Positions 1 to 14,984 of a stretch of 64,000 nt of DNA are shown one piece after another. Made by a program: the position numbers and the translations under genes. How positions within the stretch are numbered: the first letter of the stretch is position 1; every line of letters starts with the position of its first letter. Origin of the DNA: Podocnemis expansa. Its lineage: Eukaryota > Chordata > Testudines > Podocnemididae. The stretch lies in the NCBI GenBank assembly GCA_007922195.1, contig ML681989.1, positions 46,952,177 to 47,016,176 on the forward strand, written 5' to 3'. The notes below the pieces were generated by a model. That model worked only from the letters and a program-made list of their open reading frames with translations. It was not told where the DNA came from and did not search any database.

Positions 1-800
1 ATAGCTTAATTCTTCACGGCAGCCGGGAGGGGGGGCGGGCACAGTCCCCGGTCTTAATAGTCCCCGGGTGGGGGGGGACGGTTCTGCTCTCGCGGAACTG
101 GGACCGGACCAACGGCCGGATGCCGAGGCAGCTCTGCAGGGGTGGCCGGGCCTGCCAGCCGCCAGGTAAACCTCCTTTTGGCAAGCTTGGGGTTGACCTG
201 TTCTCAGAGCCGGCTCGCCACCAGGTAAACCTCTCCTTCTCACTTTGGGTTGACCTGGTGGCCGGCTGGACAGGGGCCCGCGCTTTTGCCTCCCCCGGCC
301 TGGACCTACATTCTCCTCGGCTGGCGTGGGGAGGGGGGGAGGCACAGTGCCCGGGCTTAATCAGACTTTATCTGGTTCATTCCCCACATGGGTCCCAACT
401 ACCTTTTCCTTTCTTGTTTGTGGTTACTCATGCTGTGCCATCAATCAGATTTCCCTGCCCACCAAGGAAATCTCTGACTGACAGCAATGGCTTGCCAACT
501 GGAAAGAGGTGGACAGGAAAATCATGGGGAATGAGCCAATCAAAGGCCAGCAGTGGCTCTCCAGACCCCAGCGTAAAACTCTGATTGGCTGGCAGATCAG
601 CATCTAGGATTGGCTGAAGCGCTTCCTGGTTCCCTTGCTTGCTGCGGGGACAGATCAGCTCAGCAGTTTCAGCAATGGATCTCACTGTGAGAAGCTGAAA
701 ATAGAAGCTGCATCCGTGAGTCAATCCACAGCAGTGGGTCTGCAGTTATCCGTGCCCGTGGATGTGGATACCCGCAGATCTGCAGGGCTCTAATTATGAG
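1..800. repeat. GC-rich low-copy-looking repeat, unclassified
   Basis: Two partial internal duplications are visible: a G-rich motif followed by GGCACAGT..CCCGG..CTTAAT near 26-60 and again near 330-362, and the CCAGGTAAACCTC...GGTTGACCTG motif near 163-200 and 220-260. At 531-620 three CCAAT-type motifs (AGCCAATC, GATTGGCT, GATTGGCT) cluster. From about 735 to 790 there is a palindromic GTGGATGTGGATACCCGCAG stretch of a kind common in reptile repeats. Family not identified; this could be a degraded LTR. Confidence 0.4.
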
Positions 801-839
801 TAATATTTATTTCATTAAAAGTAGTAAATAGGTCTCTAT

Positions 840-1934
840 CCATAACCAAAATGGATCCTGAGGACTCTACAGCAGACCTCAAATACTATTCCAATGAAAC
901 CTCTCTTAGGTTTCTTCCTCAAACTGATTCTGACCCAAACATATTTGAATTTATCCATTCCATTGCTTCTGATTTCTTTACATGTTACCTCATCAATATG
1001 CACTGCTACTCACCACTTGTCTTTATTTTTGCCTTTCCTGAACAGCACCTACCCTTCAGTACCTGCACTCCAGTCATGACTACGGTTCCACTATAATCTC
1101 TGATTTCACTTTCTGCACCAGTAGTTCTACTTCCTCCATTTTGTTACCTAGGCTCGCTGCACAGTTTTATAAACATTTTAGTTGTTTCTGTTTCACTTCA
1201 CTCAGATTCCTTACCTGATTAGGTACAGTCATCCTACTGCAGGTACAACCCACCTTACTATTAGTGTCATTGATACACTGTCTTTCCTCTTGATGTCTAT
1301 TCTCCTACTCTGTTGTTCCTTTCTCCATTGCTGCATCCTCTCTTACCTGATTTTCCTCCTGCTCAATGTTAGAATCAAGCATGGAGATTACCTGAACATC
1401 TCCCAACTATCCACCTCCTTGCCCCCAAATTCTCACTGTAAACCTCTTTTAGTCAGTTGTGCTTACCTCCACTCCAAAGTCTACTTTCCTCTCTACTCAG
1501 GTGGAGCCCAGAGTAGAACCCTGAATGGCTCCCAGTGATCAAACATCCTAAAGTCCTCCTTACAACACCATTGCCTGAGCCATTTGTTGATCTTCATAGT
1601 GTTCTCTTGCCTTCACTCTTCTCTTTTACAAACAGGCAGAAGAAACTTGAGCATCCATTTTTTAAAGCATCTTCCCCAGTCGGCAATAATTTCTCTTAAT
1701 GCATTCCAGAAACAATCCAGTAGTATCCTTTGTTCTCACATGAATCAATGGATTCTTTCCTTTTCTCATCTTAGTTCCCAGAAAACAGCACATCTTTCTG
1801 TTCTCCATATCAGTTCTGGTAAAATCTCTTCTCTGTTCTTCTTGGTAGGGAGTTCCAGTCTTGTATTGGTGTGATTCTCCAGCCTTGCTCCTCCTGTTCT
1901 GACTGCAAGTCCTCATGAATTTTGTTCTCTCTTG
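840..1934 (-). pseudogene. CR1-type LINE, 5' half: endonuclease region and upstream domain (decayed)
   Basis: Read on the minus strand with frameshifts, roughly 1200 down to 850 gives the start of a CR1 apurinic-like endonuclease domain: a leucine/lysine-rich entry followed by a LGNKMEEVE-like segment, SHDWSAGTEG, and a VWVRI-like strand, in the usual CR1 order. Upstream, about 1590-1520, a KWLRQWC...DHWEPF segment resembles the C-terminal end of the SGNH/esterase-like domain seen in some CR1 ORFs. A frame at 2003-1662 is part of the preceding coding region. Stops and frame changes make this clearly dead. Family knowledge supports CR1; the SGNH reading is tentative. Confidence 0.6.
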
Positions 1935-2653
1935 GGCTGTGTTCTCACACAGTGGGTTATTTCGATATGGTTGTTTTGAAACAACTGTATATCGAAATAA
2001 CACTTATTTCGAAACAACTTATTTCGAATTAACAAACTGTTAATTCGAAATAAGGGGAAAAAGCGGGAATTGAAATAGCAGGTTCACACTGTGAACTTGC
2101 TATTTCGGTACCTATGTCAGGGGGCTGCAGCTCACCCAACAGCCCCGGAAGGGGGGCTGCAGCCCCGGGCGGGGGGGGGGGTGAGTGGCTGCGTGGCGCT
2201 GGAGCCAGCCGCCCGAGCTGCCTCCAAACCCCGCGAGCGGGTCAGGGGCGCCAGCCCGGGCTGCCACCCCGACACCGCCCCCGACCCCATGGGGGTGTCG
2301 GGGGGGCAGCCCGGGCTGCCGGCTGAGCCGCCTGGCAGGGGTTCACCCCCTCCACCCCGCCGGAGGCTGCAGCCCCCTTTCTGGGGCTGCAACCCCCTTC
2401 TGGGGCTGAGGGACAGCCCTCAGCACCCTGGCCAAGGACCTGAGGGTTCCCTGGCCAGGGTGCTGAGGATCCAATGTTGTTTCGGAACACTTTGTTCCGA
2501 AACAACATGTTCACACGCCTTGCTTCGAAACAAGTTTGTTTCGACCCCAAATGGGGTTTAACTTCCCCTTGTTTCGAAACAACTGTGCGTCGTGTGAACA
2601 GCTGAAACCTTATTTCGAAACAACCGAAATAAGTTGGCTGTGTGAACACAGCC
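1935..2653. mobile_element. Harbinger-type MITE (TTCGAAATAA subfamily), about 720 bp
   Basis: Inverted ends GGCTGTGTTC(T)CACACA at 1935 and TGTGTGAACACAGCC ending at 2653. Flanks are TTG and CTG, a possible imperfect 3-bp duplication. Inside each end are palindromic TTATTTCGAAACAAC-type tracts. The middle (about 2110-2470) is GC-rich and G-tract-rich and accounts for several long but meaningless open frames. It splits the CR1 at 840-3030. Confidence 0.8.
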
Positions 2654-2655
2654 CT

Positions 2656-3030
2656 GTAAGTTATCCTCTATTGTTCTGGGGCTCTGATCTCTCTCTCTCT
2701 CTCTCCATGAAGTCTTCCCTTATTCTTGTAGAACTCATTGGTCTTCTCTTCTTCCTTGTCCTCTCACTTCCTGTGACTGCCTGCTCAGAAAACCTGTTCC
2801 TGAGTTTTATTTCTCTGTCAATAGCCAGTCTTTTCCTTTGCTTGGTTCTTATAACCACATGATTCCATTGCACACTTTCCTCATCCAGCAATCTGTTTCT
2901 ATAGTTCTCCAGTTCAGCTTCCACCTGCCAGTCCTCAGTTTTCCCTTCAGCCACCATCTGCTCAAATCCCTTCCAAAACACAACCTTATTTTCTTGCTGC
3001 AACTCCAAACTTCAGGTCTTTTGTGCCATT
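2656..3030 (-). pseudogene. CR1-type LINE, 5' half continued (coiled-coil-like ORF segment)
   Basis: A 115-codon minus-strand frame (3008-2661) rich in E/K/R continues across the MITE into the frame at 1932-1662, so the two were one reading frame before insertion. The charged helical composition suits a LINE ORF1-like or inter-domain segment. No zinc knuckle is seen. Assignment to CR1 rests on adjacency to the endonuclease remnant. Confidence 0.5.
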
Positions 3031-3049
3031 AGCTCTATAAGTAAGCTGC

Positions 3050-4080
3050 CCACCCTCCCGGGGAGCGGTGGCTGGTTCAGGTCCCCGGCCCCTCGTGGGG
3101 TGGGACCACCAAGTCTTTAGTCCCTTGGCAGGGCAACAGTTTCACGGTCACAGGTCCCCTACGGGGCCAGACACCCAGTCTCTAGCCCCTTGGTAGGGCA
3201 AAAAGTTTCAGTCTCAATCTCAGTCTTGAAGGTGAGGGAAAAGTACAGTGCTGCCTCTCGGGGTTATGACCCAAGAGGAGGCATAGGTGCAGGGATAGGA
3301 ATCAATGAGGGTGTTGGGTTGCACAGCTCCACTGTGTCCCAACCTAGGTCCCCAAGAGGGACTGAGGCCTCTGTGCAGGAGTCAGCAGGGTCCTGGCCGC
3401 AACACACTGCCCCTGACATGTGGCTCCCCACCAAGGGTTGGGTCCCGCACTCCCCTGGGTCACCTCGGTCCCATGCTCTAGCTGTACCTCATCCGCCAGC
3501 TCCGCTGGGTAGTACTGCAGGGGTAGACTGTAGTACCCCTCCATCTCGTCAGGCGATGGCAAGTCAAGAAGTCTCTCAAGTTCCTCTGCTGAAGGTAATT
3601 CCTCTAGGTCACAAGGTGGGTAGCAGCTCAGGATCCTCAGCAGCCAAGGGCAGTTCCTCCAAGTCAGAGGGGGGATGCAGTGCTTCGGGGTCCCTGGCAG
3701 GGAATGGCTCAGGGATGCCCAAATGCCTCTACGTGGGCCTGTGGTGGCCCAGGGTCCCGGCTTTAGCTCCCAGTCCCCTGCCACGGGTGGCCCCCGCCAA
3801 ACCTCAGGGCCTGGGTCTGGAGGCCAGAGCCCGGCTTCCCCACAGGGCAGCCCAGGGTCAGGAGAGAGCGGAGGCATGTCCTTCCCCTTCAGCGGCTGGT
3901 GCTGGACTGAGCTGGCTGCCTTCCTTTTTATACTTCCTGCCCTGCCCCTCTGCTTCCAGCCTGATTGACAGGCCAGCTCTGGCTCCGCCCCCCTGCAGAC
4001 AGGCAGAACCCTCTGGCCTATCTCCGAGGGGGGCCGTGCCTTCCTGCTACAGCTCTATCAGGTGGCATGTTATACAAACA
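3050..4080 (-). repeat. GC-rich element with TATA box and a 177-codon ORF
   Basis: On the minus strand a TATAAAAAGG box sits at 3923-3932, and an ATG at 3877 opens a 177-aa frame to 3344. The protein is proline/tryptophan-rich, then acidic (ELPSAEELERLLDLPSPDEM), with no domain I recognise. Direct reiterations of CTAGTCCCTTGGCAGGGCAA-like and CAGTCTCTAGCCCCTTGGTA motifs occur near 3115-3200. It lies directly upstream of the CR1 5' half in the same orientation, so it may be that LINE's 5' region, or the promoter-bearing end of another retroelement. Confidence 0.4.
3923..3932 (-). promoter_or_regulatory. TATA box upstream of the 177-codon ORF
   Basis: TATAAAAAGG on the minus strand, 46 bp above the ATG at 3877, a classical spacing for a short 5' leader. 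Probably belongs to a transposable element rather than a host gene. Confidence 0.4.
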
Positions 4081-4729
4081 AATCACTTTTCAGGTACCCA
4101 CTCCAGGTAACATACATGCCACAACTCCCACATCTTCAGTCTTGTCTGTTCCTTTAATCATTATCACTGCTGCTTTTGTAGCTATCACAGTGTTACACTC
4201 TAAGTTCCTGTCAAGGAAAACATAACATACAACCCATCGCACAGTGTCTCCTCCAAACTGCCCTTATGAACTCCCTCTCAAGCTTCCTGGTTTTCAGCGC
4301 TTTGTTGGCTCCAGTGCTAGTGTGCCTCTCTTGCTAATGCATGTCAGATCTGACAGAGACTCATTAGTTAGGGATGGTCTAAACTACAGCAGCTGTTGTA
4401 GACAAAACAAGAGCGTAGTAAACCCTGAAATGCTCCTCCCACTGATGTAATTTCCTTGCTATGCTTAACATAATGGAACTACCTCAATGAGAGGCGTAGG
4501 ACGTACATCAATGTACTTGGGCAAAACAACATCAGTGTAGACATTGTTTCTTATGTTGGCTGTCATTCTGTATAATTTCACAGCTCTGCTGGAGCTGTAA
4601 AACTTTTAAGAAAGCTGGGTGGCTAAAGCCCAGCTACCCTCTGCTCCTCTGGAGAGTTGAGCAGCTGGGCCTTTATGTGTGGTCTCTAAGTGTGAAGCTG
4701 CAATATCTGTACCCCCACATTCACCTCTT
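4081..4729. other. No recognisable feature
   Basis: Moderately AT-rich intronic DNA. No coding, RNA or clear terminal-repeat structure was seen. Confidence 0.5.
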
Positions 4730-4734
4730 TGGAA

Positions 4735-5710
4735 GATCCTGGTAAAATCTGTACAAAATATGTCTCATGAAGTATCATTTAAAAGCTCATGATGTGCTGA
4801 TCATTATCATCTTCATAAAACAATAAATGGCAACACTGAAGGTAAAGTTTTAAGATAACACTGTGTGATATTACTAAGACAGGTTCCAACATATTCTGGA
4901 GAGCAGTAACAAACCAGTTCTCCAGAGACAAAAGTCTAGCCAACGCCTCAGCTAAGTGTCAATAATCAACTGGACTATCCCTTGATTAAGTGGCCTCTCT
5001 TCTGCAGGAGAGGAGGTATAGACAAAGAATCTACATTTTGAGAAAGAAGCAGCTTAAGATTTCTGTCCACACAGACTGTGTCTCGTGGAGCTCAGTTAGA
5101 AAGGCATCTTATGCAAGACAAATTACTATAAAAAGAGAGAGCAAACACCTCTAATTACCTCACCCTGTCTCTTTTACTAAGAACAAAGGAGCAGCAACAG
5201 AGTGGGGAAAGATTCTGACTGAAAGACTCAGTCAATAAGACAGCAGGAACTTGGGGTGGCAGAGACCTTTGCTTTGAATCCATTTAGCTTTTTAAGTTAC
5301 GTATTAGTTGCATTTTACCTTTTATTTCTGTGTAACCATTCTGACTTTTATGCTGCATTATTTGCAATTAATTATTAAGTACAGAAAGACAGATTTTAAG
5401 TTTGATTTGTTGTTTTACCTAAACTAGTGTGTTTGGATCAACGTACTTGGGAAATGTCATTTGGGATTATGTTGTCTAGGAGGCTGGAAGGCAGTGTAAG
5501 ATGCACATTTATGGGGGAAAATATTGGAACAGAAGTTTGCTTATGTTGCACAGTAGTATAATTCATGAGCATTTGTTCACTATAGCTGGGAGTAATTTAC
5601 TTCCTGGAGACTGAGTGCAAGCAGACCGAGAGTGGTTGCTCTCATGGCAAAGCCATGGGAAAGGTACCCAAGGTTGGAGAATGAAGAGTATACAATATAG
5701 AATGTACCCT
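4735..5710 (+). repeat. Degenerate solo-LTR-like repeat, copy A
   Basis: Shares a chain of motifs in the same order with 38085-39345: GTACAAAATATGTCT then a TATCAT block, then a TTTATTT..TGTAACCATT..CTGACTTT block, and a GTACCCAGGGT-type block. The pair looks like two diverged copies of one LTR/retroelement family common in turtles. No internal coding region and no clear target duplication can be seen. Confidence 0.6.
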
Positions 5711-6585
5711 GGGTAATGTCACAGAAATTGCATGCAAGCCTTTGTGCTGTGACCAATTCAAGTAGGAGTTCTGACACCATGATTGAAGGACAGACATCAA
5801 GAGGACCATGTGCTCGCTAATAAAAGCATTGCAGTGATTTCTAGGTGAATTCCTGTCTTTCTAAAGGCTGTGGGATAGACACCTGCCCCAAGGCATGGGG
5901 TAGGAGTTTGACATAAATAGTTACTTGAGAGGGGACCCCCTACCAGAGAGTGCAACTCAAAATACAAATAAAATATACATTATTCTAAAACAGATTGTGC
6001 TTAAATACTCTTTCCTAAATCATTCCCTATTGTGGAAAATTCCTTCAGGAACACTCATCAGGTTTCAGTTTGAAGAGCTTTGGACGCATCATGCAAACAG
6101 GGGGCAGTGCTTGAGTGCTCACTTTATTACTAGTTTCTTATATTTCCGGGACCTCAAAATCCAGTATCTGGATGAGAGTTCCATTACCGTATGTGCTTTA
6201 CATAGGAAGAGATAGCCTCTGCCTCTGAAGACTGTGAAAACTAAAACAGCCAAGACATACCAAGGACAAGGGGATATACACATAAGCAAAGCGACTGGAG
6301 TGATGATTCACTAGCATCGTGCTTTCTTCATAGTATTTGTAGAAGTTGACTTTTTTTTTTTTAATGTTACCTATCCTCAACTGATCCTCTACTTCCCACT
6401 CTTAGTTTCAAATATGTATTCTAAACTGTCCCCATTTACTGTTCTAGCTATCTTTCTGCTGTCCTGTGCTGGCCCAATCTCAATAATTATCTAACATTGC
6501 TTCATCACCTATTGAGCCTCTGCCCTTCTACTCCCCAAGTATCCCACCACACACACACACACACAAGTTAAGGCCTTTTGCTGGG
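5711..6585. other. Unremarkable intronic DNA with a short (AC)n tract
   Basis: AT-rich, no coding potential. A CA dinucleotide run of about ten units lies at 6546-6566. Confidence 0.6.
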
Positions 6586-6589
6586 AGAA

Positions 6590-7342
6590 AAAAATGTAAG
6601 TGGTAACCGATTGCAAAGGGCTTTAACAATGGTCTAGAATCTAAAGGAATCCTGTGGCTCTTACAAGCCCTAAGATATAACCACATTTGCTCTGATCCCT
6701 GAGACAGAGAGAGACTTCTTGAGGATCTCTGTCAAACATTCTTAAAATTACAGTACCCACCTAGGGAAGTAAGAAAACAAATTGACAAAGCCAGATGGGT
6801 ACCCCAAAGTTATCTACTGTAGGAGAGGCCCAAAACACAAAAACAACAGAATGCCACTAGTCACCCCATACAACCCCCAAGTCAGACCTCTGCAACAGCT
6901 CATTAAGGACCTACAGCCTATTCTAAAAGATGATCCCTCACTCTCTCAAGCCTTGGGAGACAGATCTCTCCTCACCTACAGACAGCCACTCAACCTTAAA
7001 CAGATACTCACCAGCAACTACAGATCTAACAACAGAAACATTAAAACAGGCACACATCCCTGCAACAAACCACATTGCCAACTTTCCCCACATATCTGCA
7101 CAAAAGATACCATCACAAGTCTTAATCAAGCCAGCTACTCCATCAAAGGCTCATTTACCTGCTCATCTACTGATGTGATCTATATCATCATGTGCCACAA
7201 ATGCCCCAACACCTTATCCATTGGACAAACAGGACAATCCCTGCTCAAAAGAATAAATGAACACAAACCTGACATCAGAAAGCACAAAACAGAAAAAACA
7301 GTTGCTGAGCAGTTCCATCTTTCTAAATCACTCTATAAATGA
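6590..7342 (+). pseudogene. Penelope-like element C-terminal ORF with degenerate GIY-YIG endonuclease domain
   Basis: The clean frame 6782-7342 (186 codons) shows the linker-to-endonuclease part of a Penelope-like retroelement. There is an RMPLVTPYNPQ segment (residues 23-33), the HPCNKPHCQ cysteine motif (C94, C99), and a GIY-YIG core with VIYIIMCHKC (132-141), SIGQTGQSL (146-154), Arg157 and His161. The first tyrosine of the YIG motif is Ser146 here, so activity is doubtful. Upstream, 6590-6780 continues the RT C-terminal region in broken frames (a SDP.DRERD-like stretch). The 5' part of the RT is missing: a 5'-truncated, dead copy. Confidence 0.85.
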
Positions 7343-7498
7343 ATTGTTAATGACTGTACTCAGGGACGTCAGTGGGACATCGAGACTTCAAAGAGAAACA
7401 GCTGAATTGGAATTAATATGCAAGTCAGATTGTGTGAAAGCAGGATTAAATTGAGACTATGGGTTCTTTTCCCATTACAATAGGTAATTTGACTTCAG
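7343..7498 (+). mobile_element. PLE 3' untranslated tail (plus strand)
   Basis: Follows the PLE stop codon. The motifs AGATTGTGTGAAAGCAGGAT (7428-7447) and CCATTACAATAGGTAATTTG recur in the other PLE tails in this window. Confidence 0.75.
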
Positions 7499-7690
7499 TA
7501 AAAAAACAACAAGCAGTTGTGTGGCACTTTAAGACTAACAGATTTATTTTTTGCATGAGCTGTCGTGGGAGAAGATCCCACTTCCTCAGATGCTTCGAAG
7601 ACGGGTGAACTTACAGAAATTTTCTCATGCTATTTCCTATCTCTACTCATTGGAATCTTCTCCCACCAGAGTTAGCGGCTGTAGGCACTT
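7499..7690 (-). mobile_element. PLE tail in inverted orientation
   Basis: Reverse complement of the terminal PLE module: AGTTGTGTGGCACTTTAAGA, ACTAACAGATTTATTTTTTG and TGGGAGAAGATCCCACTTCC match the plus-strand copy at 25815-25960. It abuts the plus-strand PLE tail, making a tail-to-tail junction at about 7499. Confidence 0.8.
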
Positions 7691-7699
7691 CTTTGGTTC

Positions 7700-11318
<3,619 letters not shown>

Positions 11319-11775
11319 AGGACATGCAGGGGTGTTGCTGCCCCCAAAATAGGTTTGGGGCCGGACCGGGGGCAAGGCCAGAGGGGGCGGGTCCAGGACC
11401 GTCCCGAGGGAGGGGCTATCACCCCAGGCCCCACTGTTTGCTGGGTTTGGGGGCGTTCCAGCCCAGGAGGTAAGGTGGGGCAGGCGTGCAGCCGGAGCTC
11501 CACAGGGCCCCAGCCACACGCCAGCCTGCCCCGGCCTGCTCCACCCTGCCCCCCTGGGGCGGACTGGCCAGGGGAAGGCCCACATAGCCCAATTGGCCCT
11601 GGGCCCTGCCCCCCCCCCCAAGGGATGGCCCTGGGCAGGTTGCCGCCAGAGGGAGACGGCGTTGGGCCGGCAGCGGCCGGGTCTCCGGTCTCCAGGAGAT
11701 CTGAAGTACTGGCACTGAGACTCAGGGCATGAGCCCCGTGTGCCCAGCGCTAGCAACGTCCCTGAGGACATGCAT
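11319..11775. repeat. GC-rich TE fragment, unclassified
   Basis: Begins near GCAGGGGTGTTGCTGCCCCC and ends near CCTGAGGACA. It is very GC-rich against AT-rich intron, so frames on both strands stay open by composition. Similar in kind to the blocks at 21970-22400 and 24425-24905. Probably a non-autonomous DNA element, family not recognised. Confidence 0.45.
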
Positions 11776-12217
11776 CTTAGGGCCTGTCAACAATGGTGAT
11801 GTTTGCAATGCTGTAACTACACAGATGTATTTATGCTGGCATAAATACCTATTAGCATGCAACATATGCATAGTTCACAAACTGGCAGAAAACTATAATA
11901 CATACACTACACTAAACTAGAGACAGGCTGCCATGAGTTTGTCATGAGTGGAGCATCTCTAGCTAATGGGTCTGCGCCAGTGTAACTATAGAGACACAGT
12001 TACATTAGAGAAATGTGCAGCAATGAAGACAGGTTCTTATTGCTGAAGATCCAGAACATGGACTATCTACAGGGTTAGGAACCAGGAATTCTTCAGGTCT
12101 TTTACCCAGACGAAGTATACAGTTAAAGAAGTCACTTACCCTCTCTCTGTGTTTTACTCTTCGCAAAATGGAAATATTATCTTATGTTCCTTACAAGAGT
12201 GTTTGCTAATTGCTGTG

Positions 12218-12625
12218 CTCAGACAGATGAATACTAAATCAAGGCTTCAAAGAGAAGCTACTGAAATTGAATTTATTTGCAAATTTGGTTGCATTGCTTC
12301 AGGACTTAATAGGGACATTGGATTTTTCTCTCATTACAACAGGTGATTTGACCTCATCTCTCTCTCTATGCTGTTCCCCAGTGTTTGAATCTTTACAAAT
12401 GCTTTGATTTGCTGTTACAGTGTGACCTGCTCCCATGACTTATAATCCCCTGTATTTACTTCCTCCCATTCTGTAAATTCTCCCATCTTCAAAGCATCTG
12501 ACAAAATGGGATTTTGCCAACAAAAGCTCATGCAATAAATATATTTGTTAGTCTTTAAGTCTTTGTTAGTCGTCATCCTTGCTTTTGTTTTACTGAACTA
12601 GATTAATACGGCTGCCCCTTTGCAT
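12218..12625 (+). mobile_element. PLE 3' tail
   Basis: Contains CTTCAAAGAGAAGCTACTGA, CCAGTGTTTGAATCTTTACA, a TGACAAAATGGGATTTTGCC block, AAAGCTCATGCAATAAATA, TTTGTTAGTCTTTAAGTCTT and ends near ACGGCTGCCCCTTTGC. This is the longest plus-strand copy of the tail module in the window. Confidence 0.8.
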
Positions 12626-14984
12626 CTTAAGAACTGATTGGTTAAAGCTGATATAACTGTGAAAATTTTAAATGAATATAATTTTGGTTAAATGATTATG
12701 ATGTTACTGATTTATAAGATATGCATCCAGTAACAGAGTGCTGTGCAAAATGAGTACATAAACATAGCAATACCCACAGATATTAAATGGAGGACATCCT
12801 GCCAGCTTGAGCCATATAAGAGAAAACTCTCTTCTTAGAAACTGGACAGATACCAAGACAAGACATGCAATTTTTCTCACCCAGAAGGTAAAGCACATGC
12901 AAGAGTGCAAGTATAAATCAACTGCACACATCCATGGAGAAGCTAAGGAAATTAAAATTTTAATGCTTACAAATAAGAAGAGATTACATGCTATCTTCAG
13001 GCTGATCAGAGACCAGCAAGTCTCCTTAAATTAAGGCATTTGGCACTGGAGCTGCAAGAATGTTACTGCTTTCCAAATGGATTGCAAATAGCTAATAGAT
13101 GATGCAGGAAGACCAATCAAGTGGCACCAACAGTTCAAGCAGAAGATGTGAGCATGGGTTAAAATCTTAGCCACTAGTTAAGATACATTATGGAATCTGA
13201 TACCACCATCTTTCATTACTGATGTGGGCTGTAAATGGACAAATAATTGTTGAAAAACACTCACTTTCTCAACTAAAAAGATTTGCACTAATCAAGTGGA
13301 ATTAATTTCTAGGATGTGGGGACTGAGACTATGGTATTGACAGTAAATTCAGAACAGAAAAAATTCAGCTTTGTCTGTTCATTAGCAAATGTTATATGTG
13401 GGGCAATTAGTTTAACTACACAGGTAGTATTCCAGACTGACATATACCAGGGGAGTGGTGGGAATTTCCAGCAGAGACAGTCTCTTTTGCATCTTGATTC
13501 AGAGTCTCCACTCACAGGGTTAAACAGAAACATTAATTTTTAAGCAAAGCTCTCTATTGGAATCAACAGGGAGTTCTACTTAAAAACTGATAGCACAATA
13601 TGAAAACAGAATCAAGTTATATGCAGACTACAAAATAATCCTGGGTTGAGATATGCAGAGAGGACTAAAAAGACTGGTGTACCAAAATCCCTTTAGAAAA
13701 GTCTCAGTCCTCAAGTTTTGAAGGCTATTTCAGCTAGTGACAAAGGAAAGCTGAAATGGGACTTACTGAATGTGGGATTTCAGAGCTGTCTGCACAGAGT
13801 GGAATCTCATCTCACATTTACAATAATATCTTTAAAAGAAATATGTAAGTTGTTGAGCTTCTTTTACACACACACAATTTTAAAAAGCAGAGGTTTTTAT
13901 AATACATATATGTTTGTTTTTATAAGAAACTTTTGTTTATACTATATGTATCTACAGAATTAAAGGGGAACTATTCATAATAAATGTAGGCACAGCAAGA
14001 ACAGCAGTTAACAATAGCAGGATTTCTTCTCTTTATGTCCTCTATCTAGATGACTAGTACATACAGAGTTGGTGTCACATGAATGTATTACCACTACAAA
14101 ATAAAAGAATATAAAATTCTTTTTTAAGCTTTCTTACTTCAAATAAACATATCTGAAATCATTAAGAGTGATGACCTCCTATATTAGACTATAAAGTCTA
14201 GTTCAGAGATATGCAAAATATTTCCTCAAAGACTTAAGACCTGATCTTGCAAACATACACAAGGTGTTCTTTGTATCTGTGAGTAGTTCCTGAAGTTCAA
14301 TGGGATTACTTACATGTCTAAATTGAAGCATTTGACTGAAAGTTTGAAAACTGGACCTTACTAACCAGTATTAGTTTTAGTCATTTTGAAACACAATGCA
14401 CTTACATGGTAGTAGGACAGTACAACATAGCAAGATACGGAACACTACATAACAACTACCACAGCAAGGCTTTGATGACTACAACAGAGTTGTTTGAAAC
14501 TGTGCTAGTCTTTTCACTATTACTAAATGGGAGATACATAATTTGGGACTTAAAAGAATAGTGACCTCAAACTTGAACCTAAATGTAGATATTTGGATAT
14601 TGAAAGAGTAGGTTTTTTTTAAAAAAAAAAATCAAAACTCAATAAAAATATTTCCAGGTTTTTTTTTTTTTAATTCAATAGAAATAACTATTTTCACTCA
14701 GTGTTTGTACCCCAAACACTGCAAAACTGAGACCATGAAACTGGTGATGAACAAAAGTTAAACTGACAACTGATTTTCATTGGACAAACAAATACAATGC
14801 AGGAAGTAAAATTCTTTCACTTTTGAACATCTAAATTGTTGTAACACATGAACAATTATTAAATTAACTGTCCTTTCCTTCTCACATGCATGATCACAAT
14901 TAACAAACCTTCCTTTATGTAACTGGATGTTTCTCATGAAAGGCTCCAAAAGGATAACCGTTGTAGTGTAGTTCAGCAAAACAA
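12626..14984. other. AT-rich intronic DNA
   Basis: No coding or repeat structure recognised. A/T homopolymer runs occur at 14612-14630 and 14660-14672. Confidence 0.6.

Noticed and set aside
851..1874. Plus-strand frames (81-118 codons) at 0.85-1.9 kb
   Set aside because: They are antisense to the CR1 remnant and show no domain of their own.
2091..2649. Frames of 135-156 codons on both strands
   Set aside because: They lie within the GC-rich centre of a Harbinger MITE and are open only because of G/C tracts.
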